From assembly GCA_028293625.1 (NCBI GenBank), contig JAQGOL010000031.1, forward strand, positions 100,489 to 164,488: a stretch of 64,000 bases of DNA, in the 5' to 3' direction. Positions 36,759 through 47,051 of the stretch are shown piece by piece. The position numbers and the translations under genes are program-made. Numbering within the stretch: the stretch's first letter is position 1; each line of letters starts with the position of its first letter. The notes under the pieces are model-generated. The model saw only the letters and a list, made by a program, of their open reading frames with translations, did no database searches and had not been told where the DNA came from. The stretch is from Chthoniobacteraceae bacterium. GTDB lineage: Bacteria > Verrucomicrobiota > Verrucomicrobiia > Chthoniobacterales > Chthoniobacteraceae.

Positions 36759-37382
36759 TTATGGCGTCTTTAGTGTCTGCAACAAGCTGGCAACGGCGTC
36801 TTCCGGTGGCCTGCTGAGTCCAACCTGCTGGAAGACGATCACACCCGATTCATCCATGACCGAGATTAGCAGCGAATGTGCATACTGCGTAGGCGACCCC
36901 GGTTGATAGATGAAGCCGACCATTCCCGCTAACTGGCGTGTGGCCTCCGTGCTCCCGCGCAGGAATGTCCAGCGCTCGGTCGGCAGCCCGTGCTTGGCTC
37001 GGAAGGCGCGGAGCGCTTCGGGCGTGTCGCGTTCCGGATCGATGCTCACGAGAAGGAAGTCCACCTTGTCGCGCACGTTGATCGGTAGAGCTTTTTCGAT
37101 CGCTTTTAAGTCTTCAACGATGAGCGGGCAGGAATGCTCGCAATTAGTAAAAAAGAGCGCGATGACCTGAGGCCGGCCGCGCAATACTTCAAGCTTTACT
37201 TCGCGGCCAACGTCCGAGGTCCAGAGCGCGTTGAGTGAATACAAGGACTTTTCGCTATACTTGCCCGGAGGCAATCCTTCCCGGCAGCACGGCGGCGAGG
37301 GAGCTGAACTTTTGGGCTCGGTAGCGCCAAAAGCCCATGGCGCGCAGACGATGCTAAGGATGATGATGGAAATCGTTTTCAT
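36759..37382 (-). CDS. SCO1/SenC/PrrC family thioredoxin-fold copper protein
   Basis: The 207-residue exported protein has a signal peptide to about residue 20. The SCO copper site is FFTNCEHSC (Cys81 and Cys85) with the distal His169 in QYAHSLL. The DPERDTPEALRAF segment is also typical. SCO proteins deliver copper or reduce cysteines during CuA cytochrome oxidase assembly, and some act as redox sensors. No oxidase genes are in the window. It follows a small unknown gene by 14 bp, and both are downstream of an island operator. Confidence 0.92.
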   Translation of the reverse strand: MKTISIIILSIVCAPWAFGATEPKSSAPSPPCCREGLPPGKYSEKSLYSLNALWTSDVGREVKLEVLRGRPQVIALFFTNCEHSCPLIVEDLKAIEKALPINVRDKVDFLLVSIDPERDTPEALRAFRAKHGLPTERWTFLRGSTEATRQLAGMVGFIYQPGSPTQYAHSLLISVMDESGVIVFQQVGLSRPPEDAVASLLQTLKTP

Positions 37383-37396
37383 AGTTAATTCTTATG

Positions 37397-37702
37397 TTAG
37401 ATCGTCGAGGGCAAATCATGCGGGATGGTGGCGCGCACCTTTTTTACCCAGCTTTGGAAGACATCTTTTGTGAAGGCGTCCGCTTCGTCATGGGCAAGGT
37501 ATTCGCTTACGTGATCGGCGCGCGGCAGCCATGACGGCGTTTGGTTCTCCGGATTGCCAGATGGACAGACGCACCGCACAAAGCTATTGAGGGCGACTGA
37601 AACTTTAAGCCCGGCAGAATCATACTGCGCCTCGGCAGTGGCACAAATTTCGGTTTGGCCTTCGCCTTCTCCGCGGGTTTCAATGATCTCGCTAATAAAC
37701 AT
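37397..37702 (-). CDS. Hypothetical protein, first gene of SCO1 operon
   Basis: I place the start at ATG 37702, giving 101 residues. The open frame extends back to 37843, but the upstream part is Gln/His-rich and not protein-like. Two Cys flank FVRCVCPSGNPENQ, and the second half is helical with KDVFQSWVKKVRA. I recognise no family. The gene lies 14 bp before SCO1 on the same strand, so the two are likely co-transcribed. The island operator at 37857-37896 leaves a 154-bp leader. Confidence 0.6.
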   Translation of the reverse strand: MFISEIIETRGEGEGQTEICATAEAQYDSAGLKVSVALNSFVRCVCPSGNPENQTPSWLPRADHVSEYLAHDEADAFTKDVFQSWVKKVRATIPHDLPSTI

Positions 37703-37856
37703 GGGACTTAGGGTTGCCAAGTGAGTAAAGGCAGGGTGCAGGGCCCGGAATTGCTGAGGACGATGTGCATATTGATGTCCGTGCGATCCGATGAATACGG
37801 GACTTTGCCGTATAAGGCTCGAATTGCATTGAGCATCGGGCACATCGCAGACGCGA

Positions 37857-37896
37857 CCAATACCTCCTCGGCAAGCGTGTCATAGCCGCGAGCTAT
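37857..37896 (-). promoter_or_regulatory. Island LysR-type operator, copy at 37.9 kb
   Basis: On the minus strand: ATAGCTCGCGGCTAT (37896-37882), 17 bp containing TTGCCGAGGA, then GGTATTGG (37864-37857). It reads toward the hypothetical/SCO1 genes and begins 36 bp after the pckA stop codon. The spacer is nearly the same as in the copy at 39.9 kb, so these two may be a recent duplication. Confidence 0.78.
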
Positions 37897-37932
37897 GCGC
37901 TCGCCCCTCTTTCCTGGTTGCTTAGCGAGGCG

Positions 37933-39528
37933 CTAGATTTTTGGGCCGGCGGCTTTGACCTCTGGAGCGGAGCCGGACTCAAATTTCTTGAAGTTTTCGA
38001 TGAACAATCCTGCGAGCTTGGCGGCGGTCGCGGCGAAGGCTGCTTTATCTGCCCAAGTGTGCTCGGGGATGAGGATTTCCGCTGGCACGTTTGGGACCTG
38101 TGTAACGGTGTGGATGCCAAAGATCGGGTCGGCCTGCATGGGCGCGTCGGCGAGCGCCCCGGAGTGGATCGCGTCGATGATCGCGCGGGTGAATTTCAGT
38201 TTGATTCGCGCGCCGACGCCATGGCTGCCGCCACTCCAGCCCGTGTTGATGAGCCAAACGTTAGCCTTATGCTCGTGAAGTTTCTTTGACAGCAGCTCAG
38301 CGTATTTTGCCGGATGCCAGACCAGGAAGGGCGCGCCAAAGCATGCGCTGAAGGTCGCCGCCGGTTCCGTGACGCCCATTTCGGTGCCCGCCACCTTCGC
38401 GGTGTAGCCAGAGATGAAGTGATACATCGCCTGCTCGGTCGTGAGTTTTGAAACAGGCGGCAGGACTCCGAAAGCATCGCACGTGAGGAAGATGATATCG
38501 GTGGGATGGCCGGCCACGCAAGGCACCTTGGCGTTTTGGATGAACTCGATAGGATAAGCGCCGCGCGTGTTCTGCGTGATGCTGGTGTCATGGAAATCAA
38601 CGTGATGGCCTTCGTCGTCGAACACCACATTTTCGAGCACACTGCCGAAGCGGAGGGCTTGGAAGATATCGGGCTCATTTTCCGGCGTAAGATCGATGGC
38701 CTTCGCGTAGCAGCCACCTTCAATATTGAAGATGCCGTCGTCGCCCCAGACGTGTTCGTCGTCGCCGATGAGCCGGCGTTTTGGATCAGCCGAAAGCGTG
38801 GTCTTGCCCGTGCCGGAGAGACCGAAGAGCACGGAAGAGTTGTCGGTCTGCATGTCTGCGGTGGCCGAGCAGTGCATGGAGAGCAGCCCGTGCTTGGGCA
38901 TAAGGTAGTTCATGATGGTGAAGACTCCCTTTTTCATTTCACCGGCATATTCCGTCCCAAGAATCACAATCTCGCGATTCTCAAACGAGAGGTCGACTGA
39001 GGTCTTTGATGTCATCTGCTCGGTGAGCCGATTGGCCGGGAACTGCCCTGCATTGAAGATCACGTAATCCGGTTCGCCAAAGGTGGCCAATTCCCCGGGA
39101 GTTGGACGGATGAGCATGGTGTGCATGAACAGCGCGTGATAAGGCCGCGAGCAGATGATGCGAATCTTCAGGCGGTGCTGCGGATGCCAGCCGGCAAATC
39201 CATCAACGATGTAGAGTCGCTCGCGGGTATTGAGATAGTCGACGGCGCGCTCACGATTGAGCTGGAAGGAGTGCTCGCTCATCGGAACGTTGACCGGTCC
39301 CCACCAGACGTCATTTTCCGAATCCGGATGTTTGACCACGCGCTTGTCCTGAGGCGAGCGGCCCGTCTTCGATCCCGAATAGGCAATGAGCGCTCCGGTG
39401 TCGGAAATCGAGGAACCGGGCTCATGGCGGATGGCGTGCTCGTAGAGTTGGGCCGGCGAGAGATTGCGGTGGACGGTCTCGACGGTGATGCCGCAGGACG
39501 TGAGGTTGGCGGTGTGCATGGCGTTCAT
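37933..39528 (-). CDS. pckA: Phosphoenolpyruvate carboxykinase (ATP)
   Basis: The 531-residue protein has the full PEPCK(ATP) motif set. These are the N-terminal [14 protein letters not shown] (substrate Arg/Lys), a P-loop kinase-1a [14 protein letters not shown] near residue 236, the metal site [24 protein letters not shown], and a C-terminal adenine-binding [15 protein letters not shown]. It converts oxaloacetate and ATP to phosphoenolpyruvate and CO2, for gluconeogenesis, or the reverse when CO2 is high. Presence on the island next to a rotary ATPase operon is unusual. A degraded outer-membrane fragment and an operator lie upstream. Confidence 0.95.
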   Translation of the reverse strand: MNAMHTANLTSCGITVETVHRNLSPAQLYEHAIRHEPGSSISDTGALIAYSGSKTGRSPQDKRVVKHPDSENDVWWGPVNVPMSEHSFQLNRERAVDYLNTRERLYIVDGFAGWHPQHRLKIRIICSRPYHALFMHTMLIRPTPGELATFGEPDYVIFNAGQFPANRLTEQMTSKTSVDLSFENREIVILGTEYAGEMKKGVFTIMNYLMPKHGLLSMHCSATADMQTDNSSVLFGLSGTGKTTLSADPKRRLIGDDEHVWGDDGIFNIEGGCYAKAIDLTPENEPDIFQALRFGSVLENVVFDDEGHHVDFHDTSITQNTRGAYPIEFIQNAKVPCVAGHPTDIIFLTCDAFGVLPPVSKLTTEQAMYHFISGYTAKVAGTEMGVTEPAATFSACFGAPFLVWHPAKYAELLSKKLHEHKANVWLINTGWSGGSHGVGARIKLKFTRAIIDAIHSGALADAPMQADPIFGIHTVTQVPNVPAEILIPEHTWADKAAFAATAAKLAGLFIENFKKFESGSAPEVKAAGPKI

Positions 39529-39603
39529 AACAGGGTGGTTTTGTGACTGGAGGTCATGGTTTGGTGGCAGGCCGACGCTTGCTGTGGCGAGGTACGTTTG
39601 GGC

Positions 39604-39909
39604 TCAGAAGTTGTAAATGTAGCTGAGGCGCACGATCCGCGCGTAGGGGTGCGGGTCGGTAATGGGATACTCGACGCCGGCCATAAGGATGTGACAATGG
39701 GCGAAGGTGGCGCGAATGCCGGGTGCTACCGAGATGAGCGTCTGGCCGGAATCCGGCCCATCGAGATCAGTGCGGCCGTATCCTTCGACAAAAGTCGTGA
39801 TTCCGTTCACAGCTTCCCCCACTGGAATTTGAGTGTGGAATGAGTTCGTACATTTTTGCCCGTCTGGAATCCGAAGAACACAGGGGGCATTGGTCTCGAA
39901 CCAACGCAA
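39604..39909 (-). pseudogene. 3' fragment of an outer-membrane beta-barrel gene
   Basis: The frame ends with strand-like segments: VNGITTFVEGYGRTDLDG, ISVAPGIRATFAHCHILMAG and ARIVRLSYIYNF with a C-terminal Phe. This looks like the last strands of an outer-membrane barrel. The first 30 residues are unlike a signal peptide, so the 5' part is lost. It lies 26 bp downstream of an intact operator and 75 bp before pckA. The operator may therefore now act on pckA through this relic. Confidence 0.5.
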
Positions 39910-39934
39910 AAATCGGACTGCAACGCCATTCCGG

Positions 39935-39974
39935 CCAATACCTTCTCGGCAACCGCGTCATAGTCGGGGACTAT
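39935..39974 (-). promoter_or_regulatory. Island LysR-type operator, copy at 39.9 kb
   Basis: On the minus strand: ATAGTCCCCGACTAT (39974-39960), 17 bp containing TTGCCGAGAA, then GGTATTGG (39942-39935). It lies between the end of the ATPase operon and the outer-membrane gene fragment, and reads toward pckA. Confidence 0.76.
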
Positions 39975-40096
39975 GCCGGGCAAATAGAAGCGCCCATGTC
40001 AGTGACGAAAAGCTAAGCAAGCTGCATATGGCTTGCGCTCAGGCCCATCGTCAATGGAACTACACCATTCACCGGGGCCGCTCTGGATTGCCCAAG

Positions 40097-41029
40097 TTAT
40101 TTGACGCGCTCCCTGAGCTTTCCCGAAATAGCCGGCGTTGCGTCACGCAATGTTAGCGCCTCAAAGCCAGAGATTACGTCAAAGAGTTCTTCGTCAATGC
40201 CACTCTGGCGCAGGCGGTGAAAACTATTGTGTAGGTTTTCAAGTAGTTCGTTGATGTTTTTATTGGCGCGTTCCATTGCCGCGAGGCGGCTCGCATTCTC
40301 GCTTGCGAGCGATTCGGCGCACGCCCGGTAAAGTGAGATGAAAAGATATTCGCGAATAAGCGCGCGCAGTGTGACGGTGCCACTGCTCATAACCTCGGGA
40401 ACCAAGCTGGTTGGCCAGGGGATTTTCGCTAGATGTTGCTGCCATTGCGCGTCGAGCGGCAATAACCGCTCGCTTGCCGGCTCATAGAGCGCCCCCTTTT
40501 GCGGCCGATTATGAAAGACGTAAAGAGATGTGTATTCTCCTTTTGCCCGATGAGCCTCGCTTTCAATTTGAATCTGCCCGATTAACGGAGCGATTGCCTG
40601 AACGGAATTTGGCACATTGAAGAGGCCCATTAATGGCAGCCCGGCGTCGGCAAGAAGCGCATGGACTCGCTCTCCGACGGCCCAGACCTGGGGTTTTCCG
40701 GGCAAAGCGGCAAGGGCGCTGATTGCATAATCCGCTATCACCTCGTTGAACTGACCAACCAACCCCTGGTCAGAGCCAAATACAATTGCGCCGATGGGTC
40801 CTGCGTGGGCTGGCTTTGCGAGGCCTCCTGTTAAGACTGCCGGATCGTTTGCCCGGAGACACGCACCCAAACCCAACTCGACGCTCCGGTAGTAGTCGGC
40901 CAATGCGCGAACCGATTTTTCGTATTGGCCGATCTGTGAGGCAGCCAAGGCTTTCATTGCGCGAACCACGGATTGAAGGTCTCCGGCACTGCTGATCTTT
41001 CGCCGCAGGCTGGCCGAGGTCTCGCTCAT
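40097..41029 (-). CDS. atpG: N-type ATPase gamma subunit
   Basis: The 310-residue protein has the gamma N-terminal helix with [25 protein letters not shown] and the matching C-terminal helix [18 protein letters not shown] then [10 protein letters not shown]. In rotary ATPases these helices form the central shaft. [18 protein letters not shown] matches the conserved GSDrGLcG segment. It is the last gene of the nine-gene operon, as expected for N-ATPases, and overlaps atpA by 4 bp. It is slightly longer than housekeeping gamma subunits. Confidence 0.88.
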   Translation of the reverse strand: MSETSASLRRKISSAGDLQSVVRAMKALAASQIGQYEKSVRALADYYRSVELGLGACLRANDPAVLTGGLAKPAHAGPIGAIVFGSDQGLVGQFNEVIADYAISALAALPGKPQVWAVGERVHALLADAGLPLMGLFNVPNSVQAIAPLIGQIQIESEAHRAKGEYTSLYVFHNRPQKGALYEPASERLLPLDAQWQQHLAKIPWPTSLVPEVMSSGTVTLRALIREYLFISLYRACAESLASENASRLAAMERANKNINELLENLHNSFHRLRQSGIDEELFDVISGFEALTLRDATPAISGKLRERVK

Positions 41030-42567
41030 GACTGGGGCAACGATTGAAAACCCGCGAGCGATTGGCGGGCGATCTGGAGAACGGTTTGACGATCCGCTTC
41101 ATCGAGTTTCTCAGCGGTTTCAAAACGCGCGCACACCTCCGCCGGGATCGCTGCCGCGGCTTCACGCACGGCGCGCTCTGCCTCGGCCATCCGCTCCAGC
41201 GGCACCGAGTCAAATAGGTCCGCTGTCAATGCCAGCAGAACCGCAAGTTGTTCGGGCACGGAGACCGGGACAAACTCCGACTGTTTGAGGCAGGCGCGAA
41301 TCCGCCGTCCGTGCTCGATAATCTTGCGAGTGCTTGCATCGAGGCGGGCGCCGAATCGTGCGAAGGTCTCAAGTTCCTCGAACTGGGCGTAAGCGAGCTT
41401 GAGTTCGCCGGCCACTGCGCGATAAGCGGCCCGTTGCGCCTTGCCGCCGACGCGAGAAACAGATTTGCCGACGTCGACTGCCGGAAGCACTCCCAATTCA
41501 AACAGCGACGGAGAGAGGTAAATCTGTCCGTCGGTAATAGAGATCAGGTTGGTTGGAATGTAGGCGGAAATATTCTGCGATTCGGTCTCGATAATGGGCA
41601 AAGCGGTGAGCGAGCCGCCGCCGTGTTCGCTCGCCAGATGGGTGGCACGTTCGAGCAGGCGTGAGTGGATGAAAAAGATGTCTCCCGGGAAGGCTTCCCG
41701 GCCAGGGGGTCTGCGCAGGAGAAGGGAGAGCTCACGATAAGCACGTGCGTGCTGGGTGAGATCGTCGTAAACGATCAGCACATCGCGCCCCGCCTCCATA
41801 AAATGCTCCGCGATGCTGGTTGCAGCGTATGGCGCGATATAGGCCAATCCCGGCGGGTCGTTGCCTTCAGCCACTACAACCACCGTGTAATCCATGGCGC
41901 CTTTTTCGCGCAGGTTGGCGATCGCTTTGGCGACGGCAGAAGCACGCTGGCCGATCGCGCAATAGACGCAGAGCACATTTTTCCCACGCTGATTCAGGAT
42001 GGCATCAATTGCGATTGCTGTCTTGCCTGTCTGCCGATCGCCCAAAATCAACTCGCGCTGGCCGCGCCCAACGGGAATGAGCGCATCGATGACTTTCAAG
42101 CCGGTTTGAAGCGGCACGGTAACAGGCGCGCGGCTCATAATTGGCGCAGCGGCCCGTTCGATCGGGAGCCTCTTGCTGGCAGAGACCGGCCCGTTGCCGT
42201 CGAGCGGCCGCCCGAGCGGGTCGACAACGCGTCCCAATAATTCATCGCCAACGGCAACATCCATGACCCGGCCCGTGCGTTCGACCTCATCGCCCGCGTG
42301 CAGTTGCCAGTAGTCGCCGAGCAGCACCACGCCGATTTCCTCCTCATCCACGTTGAACGCGATTCCAAAGAGGCCGCCGGGAAATTTTAACAATTCCTCA
42401 GATCCCACACTGGGAAGGCCGGACACCTTGGCGATGCCCGTGGAAACGTTTGTAATGGTGCCCACTTCCCGAGGCGTTAGCCGCGGAGTGAAGGCTTCGC
42501 GGACCTGGCCGATCTCAGCAAATGTGCGCTCAAAGAGACTTTGCAGGCTTTCGGACGCACGGTTCAT
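41026..42567 (-). CDS. atpA: N-type ATPase alpha subunit
   Basis: The 513-residue protein has Walker [15 protein letters not shown] near residue 170, the conserved [15 protein letters not shown], and SISDGQIYL-like [23 protein letters not shown] carries the arginine-finger region. It is a full-length catalytic-head alpha subunit. It overlaps atpF and atpG by 4 bp. The operon order identifies it as the N-ATPase paralogue and not the housekeeping F1 alpha. Confidence 0.94.
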   Translation of the reverse strand: MNRASESLQSLFERTFAEIGQVREAFTPRLTPREVGTITNVSTGIAKVSGLPSVGSEELLKFPGGLFGIAFNVDEEEIGVVLLGDYWQLHAGDEVERTGRVMDVAVGDELLGRVVDPLGRPLDGNGPVSASKRLPIERAAAPIMSRAPVTVPLQTGLKVIDALIPVGRGQRELILGDRQTGKTAIAIDAILNQRGKNVLCVYCAIGQRASAVAKAIANLREKGAMDYTVVVVAEGNDPPGLAYIAPYAATSIAEHFMEAGRDVLIVYDDLTQHARAYRELSLLLRRPPGREAFPGDIFFIHSRLLERATHLASEHGGGSLTALPIIETESQNISAYIPTNLISITDGQIYLSPSLFELGVLPAVDVGKSVSRVGGKAQRAAYRAVAGELKLAYAQFEELETFARFGARLDASTRKIIEHGRRIRACLKQSEFVPVSVPEQLAVLLALTADLFDSVPLERMAEAERAVREAAAAIPAEVCARFETAEKLDEADRQTVLQIARQSLAGFQSLPQS

Positions 42568-43364
42568 GAGAGCGCCGGGACCGAGCTGTTCGCATGAGAC
42601 GGTTGCGCCTCGTGATTGAGCAGCTCGCCGATCCCTTTTTCCAGCGACACAAAATACTCGGCAATGCTCCAGGCCATTTTTTGTCCGCTGATCGTCAGTT
42701 CGATGCCGCTGACCAAATCCGGCGAGGTCTCAAATCGAACCCGCACTTCGGCCGAAAAGGTTTCATTCAGCGCATGTTGGATCACAGCGCGTTGTGCTGC
42801 GGGCAGCTCAAAGGTGCTGCGCAACAGCGCGGGAGCCGGCGCGTTCGTAATGGCTGCGGCGAGACTCGCTTTGGCCGCGCCATCCAGCTCTCGCAAGCGG
42901 CGTGTAAACACTTCGCCCATCCGCTCTTCGAGGCTCGTCGTGGCGAGATCTCCCAGCACCTTTCGAGCAATGGCAAAGACTTCCTGCTGGGCGCACACTC
43001 TTATGGCGTCATTGAGGCTGCGCGCGTCGTTTTGGAGTGTTTCACGACGCTTTGTCTCTGCCGCATCGGCCGCCTGGCGCACCTCTTCAAAAAGCCGCTG
43101 ACGTTCCGCTTTCACCTCATCGGCCGCTTTGAGAAAGAGGTCGGCGCGCTGCCGGTCAAATTCCGCGTTTTTATGGGCAAACTCGTCGCTCTCTTTTCGG
43201 GCTTCCGCTTTTTTCGCCGCAGCATCGACAAGTTCAGTGGCGATCCGCTGTTCCCGGGCGTCAATGGCACGGAGGATGGGGTGATAAAGAAAGCGCTTCA
43301 TCAACCAGACCAGCACCAGGAAATTGAGCGCTTGCGCACCAACCGTAAACCAATCGATGAGCAT
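42564..43364 (-). CDS. atpF: N-type ATPase long b subunit with delta-like C-terminus
   Basis: The 266-residue protein has one N-terminal transmembrane helix ([20 protein letters not shown]), then a long Arg/Glu/Ala coiled coil to about residue 150. The C-terminal domain has [20 protein letters not shown] near residue 215, which resembles the F1 delta C-terminus. N-ATPase operons lack a separate atpH and have such extended b subunits, so the single protein likely forms the whole peripheral stalk. It is coupled to atpA by a 4-bp overlap. Confidence 0.88.
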   Translation of the reverse strand: MLIDWFTVGAQALNFLVLVWLMKRFLYHPILRAIDAREQRIATELVDAAAKKAEARKESDEFAHKNAEFDRQRADLFLKAADEVKAERQRLFEEVRQAADAAETKRRETLQNDARSLNDAIRVCAQQEVFAIARKVLGDLATTSLEERMGEVFTRRLRELDGAAKASLAAAITNAPAPALLRSTFELPAAQRAVIQHALNETFSAEVRVRFETSPDLVSGIELTISGQKMAWSIAEYFVSLEKGIGELLNHEAQPSHANSSVPALS

Positions 43365-43367
43365 TGG

Positions 43368-43649
43368 CTATTTGGCGGCAGCAGCAGCGATGACGTGATT
43401 CCAGAATGGATTGGCGAAAATGAGGATCATCGAGACCACAAAGCAGTAGATCGCCATCGACTCGATCATTGCCAAACCGACAAACAAAGTTCGAGTGATG
43501 CTGGCGGACGCGTCGGGTTGCTGTGCCAGCGCGGTGAGCGCCGTTGAAACCGCCCTGCCCTCGCCCAGCGCCGGGGCCATGCAGCCAAAACCGGTGGTGA
43601 GGCCGGCGGTGACAATTGAGGCGACCGCAATAACTGTCATGTTATCCAT
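43368..43649 (-). CDS. atpE: N-type ATPase c subunit (rotor ring proteolipid)
   Basis: The 93-residue two-helix hairpin has GFGCMAPALGEGRAVSTAL in helix 1, the polar loop QQPDA, and GLAMIESMAIYCFVVSM in helix 2. Glu63 is the ion-binding carboxylate. Glu30 in helix 1 and Ser64/Tyr68 are the additional polar residues used to predict Na+ binding in N-ATPases. A characterised Burkholderia N-ATPase rotor was nevertheless reported to be proton-specific, so the ion here is open. It overlaps the atpB end by 8 bp. Confidence 0.92.
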   Translation of the reverse strand: MDNMTVIAVASIVTAGLTTGFGCMAPALGEGRAVSTALTALAQQPDASASITRTLFVGLAMIESMAIYCFVVSMILIFANPFWNHVIAAAAAK

Positions 43650-44358
43650 TGATTGTAATTTTTTTGTTGCTGGTTAAAAATTTTTCCGCCGGCTCCTTGG
43701 TGCGTGTGGCGGCGGCGATGTATACGGCAGCGAGGATGCTAAAGATATAGGCTTGCACCAACCCGGTCAGCAGACCTAACGCCGTCATCACAATTGGAAA
43801 GATAAAGGGCGTGATCGTGAGCAGAATCGCGATGATCATCGCCCCGCTCATCATATTGCCAAACAGACGGACCGCGAGAGCGAGCGTGCGCGAAAGCTCA
43901 CTAATGAGATTGAAGGGTAGCATGATAACCGTTGGCTCCACGTACGACTTCAGATAGCCGCCCAAGCCCTGGTCTCGGACACCGAAAAGCGGTACCGCTG
44001 CAAATACGCAAAGCGCGAGTGCCGCGGTGGTCGAAAGCGAACCCGTTGGCGGCTCGAAGCTGGGAAGGATGGTGCAGAGGGTGGCCATGGCAACGAATAG
44101 GAATAACGTGCCCAGAAAGCTCAGGTATTTTCGCGGCTCTCGAAGGCCAACTTCTTCGATTTGTTTCAAGATGGCAGTGACGACGATTTCCATCAGGTTC
44201 TGCCAGCGGGATCGTTCCAGTCCGGTGGAAAGCTGGCGAGTGATGAGCTTTGAACCAACGGCCAGCACAAGCATGAGTCCCCACGTGAACACGATTGTGG
44301 CGTTGAGTTTGAAAAACCCGTGCTGCCAGAAAATCATCTCATCGGGGCTAAGGCGCAT
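43642..44358 (-). CDS. atpB: N-type ATPase a subunit
   Basis: The 238-residue membrane protein has about five transmembrane helices and the essential Arg in LALAVRLFGNMMSGAMI. A second conserved stretch, GLVQAYIFSILAAVYI, forms the other side of the ion half-channels. These identify the stator a subunit that works with the c-ring. It overlaps atpR by 11 bp and atpE by 8 bp. Confidence 0.93.
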   Translation of the reverse strand: MRLSPDEMIFWQHGFFKLNATIVFTWGLMLVLAVGSKLITRQLSTGLERSRWQNLMEIVVTAILKQIEEVGLREPRKYLSFLGTLFLFVAMATLCTILPSFEPPTGSLSTTAALALCVFAAVPLFGVRDQGLGGYLKSYVEPTVIMLPFNLISELSRTLALAVRLFGNMMSGAMIIAILLTITPFIFPIVMTALGLLTGLVQAYIFSILAAVYIAAATRTKEPAEKFLTSNKKITING

Positions 44359-44644
44359 GGCTGGGGCTGCTATTTTTCGCTATCCGGGTTAGCCACATCA
44401 CCACAAAGCGCGCGACAGTAAATCCAAGGAGACAAAGCAGAAGCAGCTGCCAGTGAGCGCCAGAGACAAAGTAAAAACCAGCCAGGGTGACGCTCATCCG
44501 CAGCAGCAGGCTGCCCAGGAACCAAAGCGCTGGCTGCGGGGACGAAACGCCTTTGCGAACCGTCCACCAAAGGCCGCCAAAAAAGAATGTTCCGAGCAGC
44601 GCACCCGCCACCGATGCCAGCACAAGGTTTAGAGGTTCAGTCAT
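44348..44644 (-). CDS. atpR: N-type ATPase accessory membrane subunit AtpR
   Basis: From ATG 44644, overlapping the atpQ stop region by 8 bp, the protein is 98 residues with three hydrophobic helices (LASVAGALLGTFFFGGLWW; PALWFLGSLLLRMSVTLAGF; LLLLCLLGFTVARFVVMWL). An Arg sits within helix 2 and another in helix 3, as in AtpR of N-ATPase operons. AtpR is specific to N-ATPases and is thought to help assembly or c-ring ion handling. The open frame upstream of 44644 is a read-through of atpQ sequence. Confidence 0.85.
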   Translation of the reverse strand: MTEPLNLVLASVAGALLGTFFFGGLWWTVRKGVSSPQPALWFLGSLLLRMSVTLAGFYFVSGAHWQLLLLCLLGFTVARFVVMWLTRIAKNSSPSHAP

Positions 44645-44987
44645 TTTTTTTGGGTTTGTTCTGCTCGTCATCCGGCGTCTCCCGCATGGCGCGTTCTTCT
44701 TTGGAGACCCAACACCAGGCATTAAAACAGCCGAGGACGAGCCCGGCGGCCAACAGTGCGAGCGTCCATGAATGCGGACCGGAATGATATTTGTCCAACC
44801 AGAGACCAAATGCCGCGCCGAGCAGCGTCGGAACGACCACCGACCAGCCAATCACCCCCATCATGCCCAAGCCAAACCAGACGCTTTGGTGAGCATTCTG
44901 CCGAGCCTTGAGTTTGCGAGCCGCCTTCCCGCCGATTTGTCCGGCCAAGGCCTGTCCGGTTTTTTTTCCGGCTGGTTTATCATTCAT
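44637..44987 (-). CDS. atpQ: N-type ATPase accessory membrane subunit AtpQ (AtpI-like)
   Basis: From ATG 44987 (a TTG at 44993 is also in frame) the protein is 116 residues. It has a basic N-terminus and two transmembrane helices: SVWFGLGMMGVIGWSVVVPT, continuing LLGAAFGLWLD, and WTLALLAAGLVLGCFNAWCW. The pattern GVIGWSVVVPTLLGAAFGLW matches AtpQ/AtpI-like proteins. AtpQ is found third in N-ATPase operons. It overlaps the end of atpC. Confidence 0.86.
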   Translation of the reverse strand: MNDKPAGKKTGQALAGQIGGKAARKLKARQNAHQSVWFGLGMMGVIGWSVVVPTLLGAAFGLWLDKYHSGPHSWTLALLAAGLVLGCFNAWCWVSKEERAMRETPDDEQNKPKKND

Positions 44988-45369
44988 GGCCAAGAGTTGC
45001 CATGCGGCGCAAAAAACCGGTTTCCATTTTCGCCATGACTGAGCGCACGCTCTGCTCGTTCTCGTCCAGGGTTAGAAACTCCTGCTCCACCAAGTCGCGC
45101 AAATTTCCAAGGTCTCTCCCGCCTATCGCCCGGCGCACGGAAACAAGCACGTCGGCGCCGGTCTTCACCAGCACCCCTTCATCGACCGCCACAAAAACTT
45201 CCCCTTCAGATTCGCTCTCGTAAGTCAAAATTCCCGGTGGGAGTGCGGCTACGCAATCGAGCCGGCGCGGCAGGATTCCAAACGAGCCGTCGTGCGTTTC
45301 CGCCACGATGCGCATGACAGCGCTCTTCTCGGCATAGATATGGGACGGCAGGAGAATTTTAAGATTCAT
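44980..45369 (-). CDS. atpC: N-type ATPase epsilon subunit
   Basis: From ATG 45369, 19 bp after the atpD stop, the protein is 129 residues. The beta-sandwich begins MNLKILLPSHIYAEKSAVMR and contains GSFGILPRRLDCVAALPPGIL, the hallmark of epsilon subunits. A helical C-terminal domain follows (EQEFLTLDENEQSVRSVMAK). It regulates and couples the rotor. Being second in the operon right after atpD is a defining feature of N-ATPases. Confidence 0.92.
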   Translation of the reverse strand: MNLKILLPSHIYAEKSAVMRIVAETHDGSFGILPRRLDCVAALPPGILTYESESEGEVFVAVDEGVLVKTGADVLVSVRRAIGGRDLGNLRDLVEQEFLTLDENEQSVRSVMAKMETGFLRRMATLGHE

Positions 45370-45388
45370 GAGCGGTCGACCGAAGGTT

Positions 45389-46948
<1,560 letters not shown>

Positions 46949-47051
46949 TCAAAGCTTGCTACAAAGCTTGCGCGCCATCGGATTGATTTGCAGCGGAGAG
47001 GCCGGTCGCGTCGTCGAGAAACTGCCCGGCTCCCGACAACGCAGGCGATGC

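Noticed and set aside
37703..37843. A longer N-terminus for the hypothetical gene before SCO1, starting 14 bp after the operator
   Set aside because: The extra residues are Gln/His/Pro-rich and not protein-like. A start at 37702 leaves a normal leader.
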